Positions 9,719-21,231 of a stretch of DNA of 64,000 nt are shown in pieces. Each line of letters begins with the position of its first letter. Position 1 is the stretch's first letter. The stretch lies in assembly GCA_963691705.1 (NCBI GenBank), contig OY829540.1, positions 568,001 through 632,000 of the forward strand, read 5' to 3'. The position numbers and the translations under genes are program-made. The DNA is from Viola odorata (lineage: Eukaryota; Streptophyta; Magnoliopsida; Malpighiales; Violaceae). The notes beneath the pieces were generated by a model, which had not been told where the DNA came from, searched no databases, and saw only the letters and a program-made list of their open reading frames with translations.

Positions 9719-10981
9719 GATACCCTGATCGGGCTTTCATTGATGGTTTCAGTTGCGAAGGGGAACGTGGTTCTGATATGGGGGATCTGCATTTTACCAA
9801 TTAGCGCAAAACGTCCAAATAGCTTAGCCAGCTGCTTTTCTATCTTTTCTTGGGCAATTTTGGCAAAATCGGCCTCGCTGGGTTGGTACCCTAAACCAAA
9901 GCGGTCTCGAAGCTCTTTGGAGATGCCAAGCCTTTTAACCCTTGTAACTTGGCCTCGAGCCTTTTTCCCAGTTGGAAATTTCCCTCTAGTATTAACTTAG
10001 TGGTTGTTTCGGCCACTTCAGAATTTGAGGCTTCAAAAATGGGGGATCTTTCCTCGATCCAATCCGCGTTGACAATTTTGAAGGCTTGAAAAGAACTCTC
10101 CAAGGTTTCAGCAGACTCGATGTAAGGCACAGACGAATGTTTAGCCAGGATTAAGGCTTCCTCTGCCTTTATTGTGACGAGGGCATTGTCCTTGACGCAC
10201 TTGAGGCACTGATGTGGGGAAGAGGGGACGGCTCCTGCTGAATGGATCTATGGCCGTCCTAGAAGCATGCTGTAAGCAGGTTGGATTTCCATGATCTGAA
10301 ATTCAAGGCGAAAGTGTGAGGCCCGATGACTATATCCAATTCAAAATTCCCGATGATCTCTCGAGTAGTGCCATCGAAAACCCTTGCCATAATCCCGCTG
10401 GGCTTTATGTGAGAAAGATCGACCGGTAGTTGTTCGAGGACATGCTTGGGCATGACATTCAGTGCAGACCCATTATCAATCAGAGCCTTCGCTATGACAT
10501 GTCCTTTGCATTCTAAAGTGATATACAAGGCTTTGTTGTGACCTCTTCCTACGAGGTCAATTTCTCCTTCGGAGAAGGAAATGCTACTTAGGGCTTGAAT
10601 TCTTCCGACGAGGTTCTCCACCCCTTCCGTGGTGATATCCTTGGTTACGAAGGCCTGTTTTAAGACTTTTAGGAGAGCTTGGCGACGAGGTTCTGAAGTA
10701 AGGATTAACTCTATGATGGAAATACGAGTCAGGGTTTTCTTTAGCTGTTCGATGATGCTGAGCTCACTCTGTTTCATGATTTTGAGGAACTCAGCTATCT
10801 CGTCCTCGGTTACAGGTTTGTTCAACCTTTGCGTCTCTTCTACTGCCTCTTCGTGGACCAAAGGATTTTTTGCTTTGGCTTGTCATTGTTTCTCTACTTC
10901 CTCCGATATGTAGCACCTTCCGGTGCGGGTCATGCCCCCGATATGAGAGGTTTCGCTGATAACGAGCCCTGTTGGTGCGGC
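9719..10981 (-). pseudogene. OgreL gag C-terminus and protease fragment
   Basis: On the minus strand from 10981 the frame reads an Ogre-type gag/protease linker (KPVTEDEIAEFLKIMKQSE), a region ending GVENLVGRIQAL, then an aspartic protease with the LIDNGSALNVMP active-site motif at about 10465 and the downstream RVFDGTTREIIGNFELDI block. Frameshifts follow near 10260, after which a linker towards reverse transcriptase runs to 9719. It is cut at both ends by Retand-like LTRs: RetA at 9718/9719 and RetB at 10981/10982. Type Ogre is supported by its separate ORF1 and long LTR to the right on the same strand. Confidence 0.8.
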
Positions 10982-11513
10982 TGATAACTATCGATACCAC
11001 AGAAGCGGCATCTCCACTACCCCACTGGGTGACTCGGGCGGCATACCATACCCGCCGAGGGAAGCAGGACCCTGTTCTTACCGCCATTAGCCTGGCGACT
11101 GACCCTGGGATGGTCGACATCAGCGCGGGGGGGGGGGGGGGGGGGGCTCTCATGCGACATCCGCACGGCGGCATCCCATCCCAGGTCATCCATGACGTCA
11201 TGCCATATGACATCACTCCCTGTCACCCCAGCGACATCTATCACCCCAGCGACATCAACCAGGGATAACTCCTGCCCCCTGTCGGTACACTCCTTCCTTT
11301 GCCTATAAATACCCCTACCTTTTCAGACAAGAGGTAAGCCTAAGACAGCGTACTGAACCCCTGCCATTCTGACTACTCACACTGACTTTGGCATCGGAGT
11401 GTTTACGCCGGAGACCCCCTCCGGTGCTTTGCAGGTGACTAAGACCCCAGTAAAGTATTCCCGACCACCCCAGATCAGGCCGATCCTGCTCAGTATCCCC
11501 CGGACTCTTATCA
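10982..11513 (+). repeat. RetB 5' LTR
   Basis: 532 bp, TGATAACTATCGATACC to CTCTTATCA. It contains GGTCGACATCAGCGC followed by a run of 20 G (11127-11146), a TGACGTCA palindrome (11193-11200), a TATA box (CCTATAAATACC, near 11305) and the conserved GC stem-loop with TTTGCAGGT (about 11396-11435). A primer-binding site follows directly, so it is a 5' LTR. It sits where the OgreL gag-protease is cut, between OgreL pieces. Confidence 0.85.
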
Positions 11514-11515
11514 AG

Positions 11516-11534
11516 TGGTGCTTTCATTGAGAGC
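11516..11534 (+). promoter_or_regulatory. RetB primer-binding site
   Basis: TGGTGCTTTCATTGAGAGC, two bases after the LTR end. It starts with TGG, as expected for pairing with a tRNA CCA end, and is identical to the site after the RetN 5' LTR (26700-26718). I cannot assign the tRNA with certainty. It differs from the Ogre sites in this window (TGGCGACTTC...). Confidence 0.8.
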
Positions 11535-11597
11535 CTTGGTTAATTAAGTGAGTTTCCTTAGTAACCAAGCTCTGTTCTTCATGAGAGTCGAAGGATC

Positions 11598-13186
11598 ATG
11601 GCTTCAGATTCAGAATCCACACCCCCTCATACTTGTGGTGTTCACGCGCGTAGGGAACTTTTTTCCACGTCTTCGTCCAGCACATTTGTCACATCACGTG
11701 AAACTTCCTCTGCGCAGACAGACTTTCTTTTCGAACTGACAGCTGGCACATCGTTTTCAGAAATGGGCATCCCATTTTCTCAAACGGGCACCCCGTTTCT
11801 GCAAATGGGTTCCCTTATTTCTTCAATGGGCGCCCCATTTTCCCACGTGGGTGGATCTAGTCACTCTGCCCCTCCGCCTGTGAGTTCTAGGATGGATGGC
11901 CCTACTACTCCGTCGGTAAGCTTGATGTTAGCTCTTCGTGCCCATTTGGATTACTTGATTGGGATGGCTGCAGGCCCCACTTCTAGCACCGCGACATCAG
12001 GTGTGTCTTCTCGAGTTATTTTCACTCCGTCCATCGATCGCCTCGACGCCAAGTGAGTGTTCCTCTGACCCCACCAGCAATAAGCATGTCGTCCAGCTTT
12101 GCGCGACTGGCAGACGGACTGGAGGAGCCTTACATACCGCGGATACCGCGGATTCCTATCTCTCAAGTAGAGCGACCGCTAGAGGAGCGCAAAGAGCGTT
12201 GGGACGGCAGGAGAGAGGGCACCGATAGAGAGGTATCCATGGAGCGGAGTGAAAGATCAGGCAGTAGGAGGCGTCGAACCCGTTCGCCTATGAGTCGTAG
12301 CCGGTCTCCCTAGCAGTGTCGTACCCCAGAGCCTCGAGGGCACAGGCGACACCTGGGCATATCTTCTCCTCGACATGATCGTGAGATCCTGGATGACACC
12401 GCTGGTCATCCTTTCACCCACCGTATAAGGCACCACAGGGTCAGTCGACATGTTAAGCTCCCCACAGAATCATACGATGGCACCAAAGATCCCATCTCAC
12501 ATCTTAATAAGGTGAAGGATTTCGTCCAGTTTCAAATGCATAACGACGCGGCGTTGTGTCGGATATTTGTGATGACGTTGTCGGGAGTAGCTCGCCTCTG
12601 GTTTGAAGGACTTCCCGCTCGATCAATTGATAATTTCTCGCAACTAGAGGCTAAGTTTAAGAGTCGCTTCAGCACAGCTATCCCTATTCAGAAGTTTGTG
12701 GCAGCCTTGTTTGATATATGTAGAAAACCAGAAGAGTCTCTGAATAACTATCTTGGTCGCTTTGACATGGAAATGTCGTTAACACCTGGTATTACTATCA
12801 ATTTTTCTATAGAAGCTTTGAAGCAGAATTGTGGATATGGGAAGCTGAGAGATACGCTAATGGTTGACCCCCCAACGACCTTAGATGCGTTAAGATTGAA
12901 GGCCCACAATTATGCAAGAATGGAAGAGGAGGAATATAGAAACAGGATAAGGGATATGCCCCAGAACGCCCCTCCTGCTCCCGCGGTTCAAGCCAATATG
13001 ACCCACAATATCCGTCCAGGTGAGGAATACACCCAGCGGAAGGATTACATCCCTAAGGCGTCGAATCGCCAGAAGGGTAATTTCTCTAGAGGGAGAGGCG
13101 GCGGTCTGAACGTTCAGCGACAAGCGGATCCCCCTAAGGGTCGAATGTACGATCCCGACCTTCCTCCCCTTACACTCCAGTCTTGA
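11598..13186 (+). pseudogene. gag: RetB gag, frameshifted and truncated
   Basis: Starts MASDSEST at 11598. The N-terminus contains a Phe/Pro/Gly repeat (about four copies of a 9-10 residue MGxPFS unit, 11764-11850). Stops at 12054-12056 and 12311-12313, with a frame change between them, separate this from an Arg/Ser-rich stretch and then the capsid-like retrotransposon gag core from about 12455 (VKLPTESYDGTKDPISHL; SGVARLWFEGLP; FKSRFSTAIPI; LNNYLGRFDMEMS). It matches RetZ gag closely. After TLQS at 13186 the sequence switches to the 3' end of Ogre ORF1 on the opposite strand, so the rest of gag-pol is deleted. Confidence 0.85.
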
Positions 13187-13189
13187 GCG

Positions 13190-14316
13190 TACTGCTGAAT
13201 GTTCTGATTTTCTCCGGTGTGTGGCATGTTTGACCTTATCATGCCGAATGTCATGGGGATTACTTGCATGATGCAAAACTATCCGAGGATGAGGGCGGGG
13301 CAATAGTGAACGCACCCCCATGCTCCGATTAAAGGAACCCAAGGTAAGGGTCCGCAGTAGACGATGGGATCGGAGGCCTGCAGCCATTTGGTGTGCCAAC
13401 TAAAGTCTTCTCCCGAGAGGTTTATGAATCTGTTGACCCAGACATCTTTATTTTCCATTTTCCATTTATCTGTGGTCGTTGCGTTGATAACTCTAATAAA
13501 AGGGCACAATTTTATATAGCTTGCAAAGAATATGGACTGATCTGGTGTCTGTTTGAAGTGGCTGACTAACCATACTATTAACAACTGGGTGCAACAGGTA
13601 AGTCTTCCTTTCCCTTTCCTTCGACAAGAGTCCAGAGAGTGAAAAGTCTAGGCCAAGATGGTTGTTGTAGGATTGATGGTGTTTGCCTCCATCTCGTAAA
13701 AGACATTGGCCGCTAAAAAATCGATGGCGTTCTTCATTTTAGGGAAAAAGACAAATCCTATGATTGCGAAAGCCAGAACCCGTAAGCACTTTTGCCCGTT
13801 GGATAAATGAAATCGTGCTTCAATATCTGACCAACACCAGAAGTAGTCCCCTTCTCTGACACGAGTAGTGATTCCTAACAACTTATCAAGCCTTATTTTC
13901 ACACTGGAGGAGTAGAGTCGAACGTTCTGGTATATGGCCGATATAGGAGATGCGAAGCACATCAGAGCGGAATATTCCTCTAGTGTGGGAGTCAAGTCTA
14001 GCCCTCTGTCAAAAGAGAAGCACCGATAATAGGGATCCTAGAATTTTATGGCTGCCTAGATGCAACCCCAATCAGTCTTTACATCAACCAAGGTCAGCAG
14101 CTTTCCGTAACTACATTCAAACTGTGTCTCCTCATCCTGAGTTAACTCATTTCTTAACTTTCGAATCCTAGTTAAGTCGAAATCTGAGACCTTTACTTTG
14201 ACCTTAGTGGTGATATCAGGGGTGAAACCGAGTTCTAACATGTCTCCCCTTATGGCCTGATCGTCGAAACTTCATCCCTCGAATGTATCAAGTGAACGTA
14301 GTGTAGGTGCCGACAT
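13190..14316 (-). pseudogene. OgreL ORF1 (Ogre-specific extra ORF before gag)
   Basis: Begins MSAPTL at 14316 and reads through DMLELGFTPDITTKVKV, a WCWSDIEARFHLSNGQ block and SHFKQTPDQSIFFASYIK, ending about 13190 in IQQYAQD. It matches OgreR ORF1 (25817 onward) residue for residue over most of its length. Several stops interrupt it, at least two at Trp positions. This protein class sits upstream of gag in Ogre elements; I recall the domain as an uncharacterised plant DUF (possibly DUF7745). The C-terminal coiled-coil part seen in OgreR (31534-32019) is missing, lost at the RetB junction. Function unknown. Confidence 0.8.
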
Positions 14317-14859
14317 TTCGAATGAGCAAAATGGGTCCTGTTGGACAAAAATAAAATTTTAAGTGCGAAGTAACTTGTACGTGCAAGAAATTTACAGTTC
14401 GTATAAAAGAAAAATTATGAAAAATGGAAATCATGGTAACAAGATAAATAGAGCCACGACAAAGCAAATATGATCATGATGCATGTGCTGGGGCTTTGAT
14501 TCTGACTTTCTAACTGGCTTGAACGGTTCCCGGATGATACCATGAAAAGGTCCCTAAAGTGTCGTCCATTGTCAACCGATTCCTTGCGGAATCAGGCAAC
14601 CTTTCAACTATTTTTAGGGGTTCATCCGAGTTAGGATTGGTGAACACTACCCAGGACATGTGTCCTAGGGCATCACTACTACCCTCCTAATTTGGTAATT
14701 GTCCCCGGGGTGTAGGGCGCTATAAAATGCATATGACGATTGATATCAAAGCGAATAAATAAACAAATCAACAATTTATCAAAACGGGTAAATAAACAAA
14801 TAAACACCTCAAAAAAAAAAACCGGCTGCGACCCACAGTCCCTAGTGAAGTCGCGAAAC
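14317..14859 (-). other. OgreL 5' untranslated region with primer-binding site
   Basis: No gene. On the minus strand the LTR end (CGCAACA) is followed by GTT and then a TCGCGACTTCACTAGGGA-like primer site (about 14838-14856), a TGG to TCG variant of the TGGCGACTTC site in OgreR. The remainder aligns with OgreR 25272-25816. Confidence 0.65.
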
Positions 14860-17214
14860 TGTTGCGCCCCCCGAAAATAATAAAAATTCGCGAGTATACG
14901 AGGAATCTGAGACCTTACGATGCTCGGCGTAAAAGGACGCCTCGCAACATGCAATAAAGTCGCCACCCTAATTTTTGTCTCTAGGTTTAGGGAACCTAAT
15001 CATCATGGCATAAAAAATAAAAATAAAAATAAAAAAATAAAAAACTAAAGGCACAAAAAAAAAGGGTCTAAACCCAAGAACAAAAGTTCAGGGTCGTATT
15101 ATGGACTCGGGAAGGTGTTAGGCACCCGAGTCACATCCGAAAATGCTTACCGGTTGATAAGAGAGGTGTTTGATAAAAATGTGTTTTAAAAGGGGGGTCC
15201 TTAGAGGAATCGTCACTTTAGTCTTTTCCGTAGGGACCGTTCGGGAATAATCAATCGTTGGACGAGGTTATCATTTTAAAAATCTTTTCAAACGGAGTTA
15301 CCATTTTCAAGACCGATCGATTATTCCTGATCGTGGCGTGATGGGACTGAATTTTCCGTAAGACTGAATGAGCGCCCTCTTTTTCATCATCGGGCCATGC
15401 ATGATTAAATCTGATTACTACGTGATTCTATCATGGATAGCTAACAAAGTACAAATTTGCATGAGAAGTATTTTGAAAATGATGAGTCGATGTGGAATCG
15501 AAGCCACCAAATACATGCAGTCAATATAAGCGGAATTTAAAATCAAATGAACATGGCATTTTAAGCAAGTCTTTAAACAAGTTGTTCATATGGATTGATT
15601 TTAATTCTAGCAATTCTATATATCATGCATACGATTAATATTTACGGAAAGCATTGAATAAATAAAAGGGAAAGAAAGGCGTACTTTCTAGCGAAGCTTA
15701 AATTTTACCTACAAAATGAGAGTGTTAGTGATAACTTGAAAAATAAATGAGTAGTTTATGCATGCGAGAATGTAAGTAAACAGTTGATATATATGAAAAA
15801 TTAAACAATGATTTTGATGCGTACGAAAATTTAAATGATGATTTGACGCATATGAAAATTTAAATGATGATTTGATAAGTGCAGGAAAATTTAAATGATG
15901 ATTTGACGAGTGCGAGAAATTTAAATGATGATTTGATGCATACAAAAATTTAAATGATGATAATTGCGAAAAATTAAAGATTTAATGATTTGCAAAAAAT
16001 TTAAGCAGTTGATGATTTGCATAAATTTTAAGTAGTTGATGATTTGCAGAAATTTTAAACAATTGATAATTTGCAGAAATTTAAAGTGCGACCGACCATA
16101 TAGGCGGTAAATTAAATGACTGAATTTTAAATTGCGGAAAGTAAAACAGTTGATATTTTGCAAAAATTAAACAGTTCATGATTTACGGAATATAAAGCAG
16201 TTTACGAAAATAAAATTAACTAGTCATACGTACAAATAAATAAACAATTAGTCGAATAAATAAATATTTATAACAAAACGACACACGAATAATTATGACA
16301 CGAAAAAGAAATCGACGAAAAAAAAAGAGGGTCGGGCCCGTTGGGCTGGGCCCAAGGCAGTGGGGCCCAGCTTGGAAATTAAAAGAATGGCCTGGCCCAA
16401 GGAAATTAAAAAAATGGTGAGGGGCCAAGCCCATACTATTCATCCTCTTCCTTGTGTCGTCGGCGCTACTGCCGGCGACCAAGGTCTGGCCACCCGTGGT
16501 CAGAACCAAAAAATCTTCGTACCGAGATGCTCGTCTCCTCGACGGCTTCCCGACCGTACGAACCTCGACTCTCAGTTTAAATCGTACCGAATTTAATTTC
16601 GAAAAAATGACATAAATGGTAATTAATGAAAAATAATTAATTCACAAAATTTACCTAACAATTAAGCAAACTAAAAACATGTATTTAATCTATAGCATAT
16701 GTAGGATTTAATGGCATAAAAACAAGCAATTTATTTGATCAAAACCTCATCCTAAAAATTAAAACTGAAAATGGTCGAAAAAAAACAAAAAAGGCTTACC
16801 AACAAAGCTTGAAACTGTGGCAACTAACGCTCTAAATGAGCAGTCGGTTAAGAGGGAGAAGGAGCAAGGTAGCTCTTGGTGAATTCGTGTTGAAAACTGA
16901 AGGAGAGGGCCTCGTATTTATAGGCTTTTAAGCTAGTGAAGTCGAGGCGCGGCGCTGCGCGTGGAGGGGCAGCTGACTAACGGATAATTAAAAATAGCAT
17001 TTTTAAGGCTGAAAATATTAATAATAATAATAATGAAAATATTGTGACAAAAAATTAAAAATGCGATTTATGATGCTGAGGACAATAAGAACGATGATAA
17101 AATGTGACGAGAATTAAAAAATAAACTAACGATAGTAAATTAATTAAGAATGACAGTAAGTTTAAGTAAAATGATAAATTCAATTTAATTGGCGTCAAAA
17201 TTCGGGTATCAACA
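14860..17214 (-). repeat. OgreL 5' LTR
   Basis: About 2355 bp, starting TGTTGATACCCGAATTTTGACG at 17214 and ending CGCAACA at 14860 on the minus strand. It has the same start and overall order as the OgreR LTR (22324-25271) but is about 590 bp shorter. A TATA box (CCTATAAATACG) lies near 16925 on the minus strand. It contains AT-rich tandem repeats (15715-16190). Long LTRs are typical of Ogre. Confidence 0.8.
15715..16190 (-). repeat. AT-rich tandem repeats in OgreL LTR
   Basis: Two adjacent families of degenerate units: about 34 bp units containing CATCATTTAAATTTT and about 27 bp units containing ATCAACTGCTTAAATTTC (as read on the minus strand). The same two families occur in the OgreR LTR at about 23960-24420, with different copy numbers. 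Confidence 0.75.
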
Positions 17215-17682
17215 AGAATTATGAGTTTCTATTGACACCCTTAGATGAGGCAGCTTCAAAACTCTCACTCAGTGATTCAACTAATTGGAAAAAACAGTCC
17301 GCAAGAACCTCTTCAATGATCATGACAGAAGACTGTCAAATATTTTCGAGTCCTTTGAAGGTGCGAACAAAAGGGCGTCCTCCATCCAAAAGAAAATTTT
17401 CAACACTAGAAAAAAAAATGAAAAACAAAATGGTATGAAAGGTTTTTAGTTAATTATTTCTTCTCAATAATGTATTTTCTATATGTTGTATGTCTATGAT
17501 GTTTAACTTCTCAATAATGTTTTTCTCTAATAGAGTGCTAAAGCAAGGAAAAACAAGAAAGATCATTCTGAGTAAAAAAAAATCAATTTGGAACTCAAGA
17601 GAATCAATTTGGAACTCAAGAGAGTCAATTTGGACCATCTGAACCATCAACTGTTAATCAATTTGGAACTCAAGAGAGTCTG
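17215..17682 (+). pseudogene. FAR1-related protein, C-terminal exons
   Basis: Reads NYEFLLTPLDEAASKL and then SSPLKVRTKGRPPSKRK, the Lys/Arg-rich 'KTKGRP' tail typical of plant FAR1-related sequence proteins (domesticated Mutator-type transposases). A GTATGA donor follows at 17433 and the next exon starts at about 17535 after TAATAG. That exon contains a nine-A run that shifts the frame, then four copies of a CAATTTGGAACTCAAGAG unit giving QFGTQE repeats. A second GTATGA donor follows at 17683. The upstream part of the gene is absent, replaced by the OgreL LTR at 17214. FAR1-like family membership is inferred from the tail only. Confidence 0.55.
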
Positions 17683-17770
17683 GTATGAATGTTTTATTTC
17701 TTTGGAATTTTGTGTTATACATGTTGTAGGATTACAACTAAATTTTAGCTTACTGGAATTTGTAGTTGAA

Positions 17771-18011
17771 TGATGATAATGATGAAGAAGACGAGGATGA
17801 GCATGGAGAGACGTTATGTGGTGCTTGTGGGGATAATTATGCATCTGATGAATTCTGGATCTGTTGTGACATATGCGAGAAGTGGTTCCATGGGAAGTGT
17901 GTGAAGATCACTCCAGCTAGGGTTGAGCATATGAAGCAGTACAAATGCCCCTCTTGCGCTTGCAGTAACAAGAGAGCACGACCTAAACTAAATCATCAAG
18001 CCTATTCCTAG
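17771..18011 (+). pseudogene. Alfin-like PHD finger, last exon
   Basis: Preceded by a TTTGTAG acceptor. It encodes an acidic [13 protein letters not shown] stretch and a complete C4HC3 PHD finger (LCGAC, ICCDIC, WFHGKC, KCPSC) and ends [15 protein letters not shown] at 18011. The finger matches the C-terminal PHD of Alfin-like proteins, which read methylated histone H3K4 in the nucleus; the usual tail ends near KRARP, so the extra residues are unusual. The N-terminal Alfin domain is not found upstream; a FAR1-like exon lies there instead. All zinc ligands are present in this exon. Confidence 0.7.
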
Positions 18012-18998
18012 GTAGTGTAGTCGGCATGCAATTCTGGTTATAAATTAATACTTTTGTATTGTTATTCATGTAGATCAGGTATGGATGTTTTTGTGAAAAA
18101 CTTGAACTAAGATGCTTCAGTATTTCTTGCATTTGGGTTGGTTTCAATTTGCTGGAATTGATATTTTGAAGTCATCTTGCTTGATCCGGCCTAGGGTAAG
18201 TGAAGCAGTAGGGTTTGATGTGGTGCAGGCCAGGACGACGTAATTACGTTAAGAGGACGTAATTCACGCCACAAGCAGTAAGCTCCAAGAGGGGCAGACT
18301 AGGTCCGGCGTGATTACGGCCAAGAGGGCGACGTAATTACGTCGCGATCAGTAGCTTGGCGTGTTTGCTGTTCATTGCTGGCGTGATGACGTCGTTGCCT
18401 CAAAACATCATGTGTTGTTTTCATGTTTGTGGTGCAGTGGACGCCAATTAAATTTCAAGATTTAGGTTACAATTTATTGTTTTGAATTCTTCATATTGTT
18501 TTCTGTTTTGATGCTTTGAAATAGATTTCCAGATTCTTTCCTCTAAGTGGTCCCAAATTTACTTGTCAAAATCCAACTTAAGAGAGTTAATCTTTGAAAA
18601 ATAAATGAAAATACAATATTAATGTTAAATATTATTAGTACATCATAATAATAATAAAAGATGATTGGCGTTTCAATGACCGAAATGAAAATGGAAGTGA
18701 CGTAACTTTTTTTCTTTTTTCTTTTTTCTTTCATAAATTTTTAAAATTATACGGAAGAATCAAATTAAAGAAAATAATACATTGGCACTTGTTATATGTG
18801 GTGTCGCTAACGTTTGCAACTTGGTAACTAAATGGAGCAGTTATATGTTAGTAAAGATGAAATAGCTCTATCATTTCAAGTCATTTAAGCTAAATACATT
18901 GGCACTTGTTAGCAAAAGCTACCTGTTTTGAAAAGATTTTCTTTACATAAATGGATCATATAATAAATCTCTTATATATTGTAATTAACGGCTCAAAT
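18012..18998. other. AT-rich stretch without a gene
   Basis: I see no coding region. At 18230-18350 there are several palindromic GACGTAATTACG-type words within 120 bp. The rest is AT-rich noncoding DNA. Confidence 0.5.
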
Positions 18999-19499
18999 CT
19001 AGCGATAAATAATAAACCAGAAAATAATACAAACCAGACATATACATATCATTTTTACTACTTTATATACTTGATTGACTACCTCTTTCACACACCTAAG
19101 CTCATCTAACATACTTACTTCACTACCAATGCTTATACCCCCCCCCCCCCCCCCCCTTGCAATTTCAGCTTCTAAATCTGCATTTCTTTCGGCCAACTCT
19201 TTCTCACGATCCCTCAACTCCATTATCACTTCACGAACCCAACCTGTTACCGGTTTATCTTCCCAATGGAAGAAGCCACAACCACCATATTCATCTAGTC
19301 CAGCACACTTGTAGAAACGCTGACCTGGGTGTTTGTCAGTTCAAGATATCCATCTTGGTGCCTTCAACCCACACTTGCATAAGATTGGTGGCTCGTAATC
19401 CAAGATTACTTTTTGCTTCCCAAGTGACGTCAACACTCTGCTGCGTCTGTATTCACGGTGTTGACTACTAGAGATCGAGGATGGAGAGTTTATTGACAT
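18999..19499 (-). pseudogene. GRF-type zinc finger protein with C-terminal membrane segment
   Basis: Starts MSINSPSSISSS at 19499. Residues of a GRF zinc finger are visible: PILCKCG (CxC), HPGQRFYKC, then GGCGFFHWED. A coiled coil follows (LRDREKELAERNADLEAE), then a Gly run encoded by 19 consecutive C/G bases (19138-19156), and a hydrophobic C-terminal segment ICLVCIIFWFIIYR that looks like one membrane anchor. This order (GRF, coiled coil, membrane tail) is common for small plant GRF proteins. A TGA at 19341-19343 replaces a Trp, so this copy is broken unless read through. Zinc fingers of this type bind single-stranded nucleic acid in other proteins; the role here is unknown. Confidence 0.65.
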
Positions 19500-21119
19500 C
19501 CTACTAAAATCCAAAAGAGATGAAACAAAAATAGTTCATAACGTAGAAAAGAAACCAACACTTACAGCCCCAAAAATCAACAATAACAGTCATAATAAAC
19601 CAACATTTAGGGACACTAATCAACAAGAGAATAAGCCATAATAGACCACCAGATATATGTAAAGAACTCAGCCAAATGTATGCTATGTCAGAACTAAAAC
19701 GGAGGTGAATAACCAAGATTCACCCCAAAGCCCATATTTACATCCCAAACTTAAGATAGAAAAATAATCCAATTGATCACACTTTACTTGCCACGTGAGT
19801 TCGTGATGATGGCATATAGGGTCTAAGTTGAGCTAACAGAGCAGGGGACAATTAGGTTGTCAAAGGGGAAGGATCTCTCAACATTCAGTTCAAATCGTGC
19901 AACATGTTTTTATTCAATTTAAACTTTACAGGGAAAAGGAAATTCAGTTTAAACTATGCAAATATTGTCAATTCCGTTTAAATTTAAAAGTAAAAAAAAG
20001 GAAGCCCAACTTCAACTTCAAAGAATCATGCATCAAATGATGGCCTTAGGGAACCATATAAGTGAACAAGCTTTGCAAAGATGCCCATAACACATGTTCT
20101 CACACAACAAACCATTCAGGTATGTGCCAAACATAACAAACAAAAGAAAACAAATAGAAAATAAATGCATAACAACTGACTGCAGTGTGATGTAATAACA
20201 TGATGTTCTTAGCCCCTTCGCTTTTACTAGCAACCAACATACTTTATTTGTTGCATCAAACTAGTTAACTGAACTTTAGTTTTTATGACCAATACAAATA
20301 ATGAACATAATATTTGACATTTTATCAGTTTCTAATTAAGATGAAACAACAGGGATGCAAGGTTACTTCAGAAAGAAGTTAACAAAAATTAAAAAAACAA
20401 GTATTATATGTAATAAAGTTTGGTCCAAATTGAATCAAATGAAAGAAACGTTGAATAGGGCAACCTCAAGAAATTATTTCAAGGATATGATCAAACTTAA
20501 ATGAATTATGCAGTTGAAATTTTAAAGAATAAAGAGGGAAAATATGTGTAGCTGTCAACAGTACCTTCCTTTAGATATCCTTCCACAACTCAAGAGTTTC
20601 TTCAGAAACACACGCAATATACACAGAGAGCTAGAAAGAATAGCAACCTGTACAAGAAGAAAGAGATTCCTTAAGTTTGTATAATAAATGTCTTCAAAAT
20701 TTATTTAGACCATCAGAAAATTTAAAACAACAGATATGGACAAACGCTAGTGATAAATTAGAGACGTGGTATAAGCATGTTTACTATTCTTTAGACCGAG
20801 GTTGTGTTCTTTGTTAAAGTTTCAGCACACTAAGTAATGATAAATCCATTAGCTACCGTGGCAGAGTAAGAGATTGAACAGGGTACAAATTTTAATGAAC
20901 AAAAAACGTGCATTATGTGCTAAGTAAAGAAATCATGAAAGAAGGAGGCCATGTAACAAACGCAATCACCAAAAATACAGACAAGCATATTCAATCTCAC
21001 AAAAACTGCCAATTGAGAAATTGATCAACCAGTATAGAGATGCATAGGGAGCAACCAAGTACAACAAAAACACACACAAAAGCAAGCACAAATAATGTCC
21101 TAAAAAGAATGACACTCAC
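19500..21119. other. Noncoding AT-rich stretch
   Basis: No gene that I can support. Near 20560-20650 a short open stretch on the minus strand (SEETLELWKDI) could be a further exon of the J-domain gene that starts to its right, but it lacks a recognisable domain. Confidence 0.4.
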
Positions 21120-21231
21120 CTTATCTGGATCTTGTAGGTCTTTGAAAGCTTTATTCAGTTTAATAAAAGTTTGGTTAGCTTGAGGGTGAGAGCATTTGTC
21201 GGGATGCACCAAAAGTGACAGCTTTCAGTAC
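21120..21231 (-). pseudogene. J-domain exon (DnaJ-like, fragment)
   Basis: One exon bounded by a CTTAG acceptor and a GTGAGT donor. It encodes YxKLSLLVHPDKCSHPQANQ and FIKLNKAFKDLQDPDK, the second half of a J-domain with the catalytic HPD tripeptide that stimulates Hsp70 ATPase. A TGA stands where relatives have Arg in YRKLSL (CGA to TGA). The first J-domain helix and the rest of the protein are not seen. It resembles DNAJC8-like plant co-chaperones, but the fragment is too short for certainty. Confidence 0.6.

Noticed and set aside
10958..10981. LTR start at the earlier TGATAACGAGCCC (10957)
   Set aside because: On the minus strand this stretch still reads as the OgreL gag linker (TGLVISETSHIGG), so the LTR start at 10982 is preferred.
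15700..16190. Regular short repeats resembling a CRISPR array
   Set aside because: Units are AT-rich and degenerate, spacers are not unique, and they lie in an Ogre LTR of a plant genome with the same family in a second LTR.
17771..18011. An intact Alfin-like gene
   Set aside because: The N-terminal Alfin domain and upstream exons are absent; only the last exon is present.
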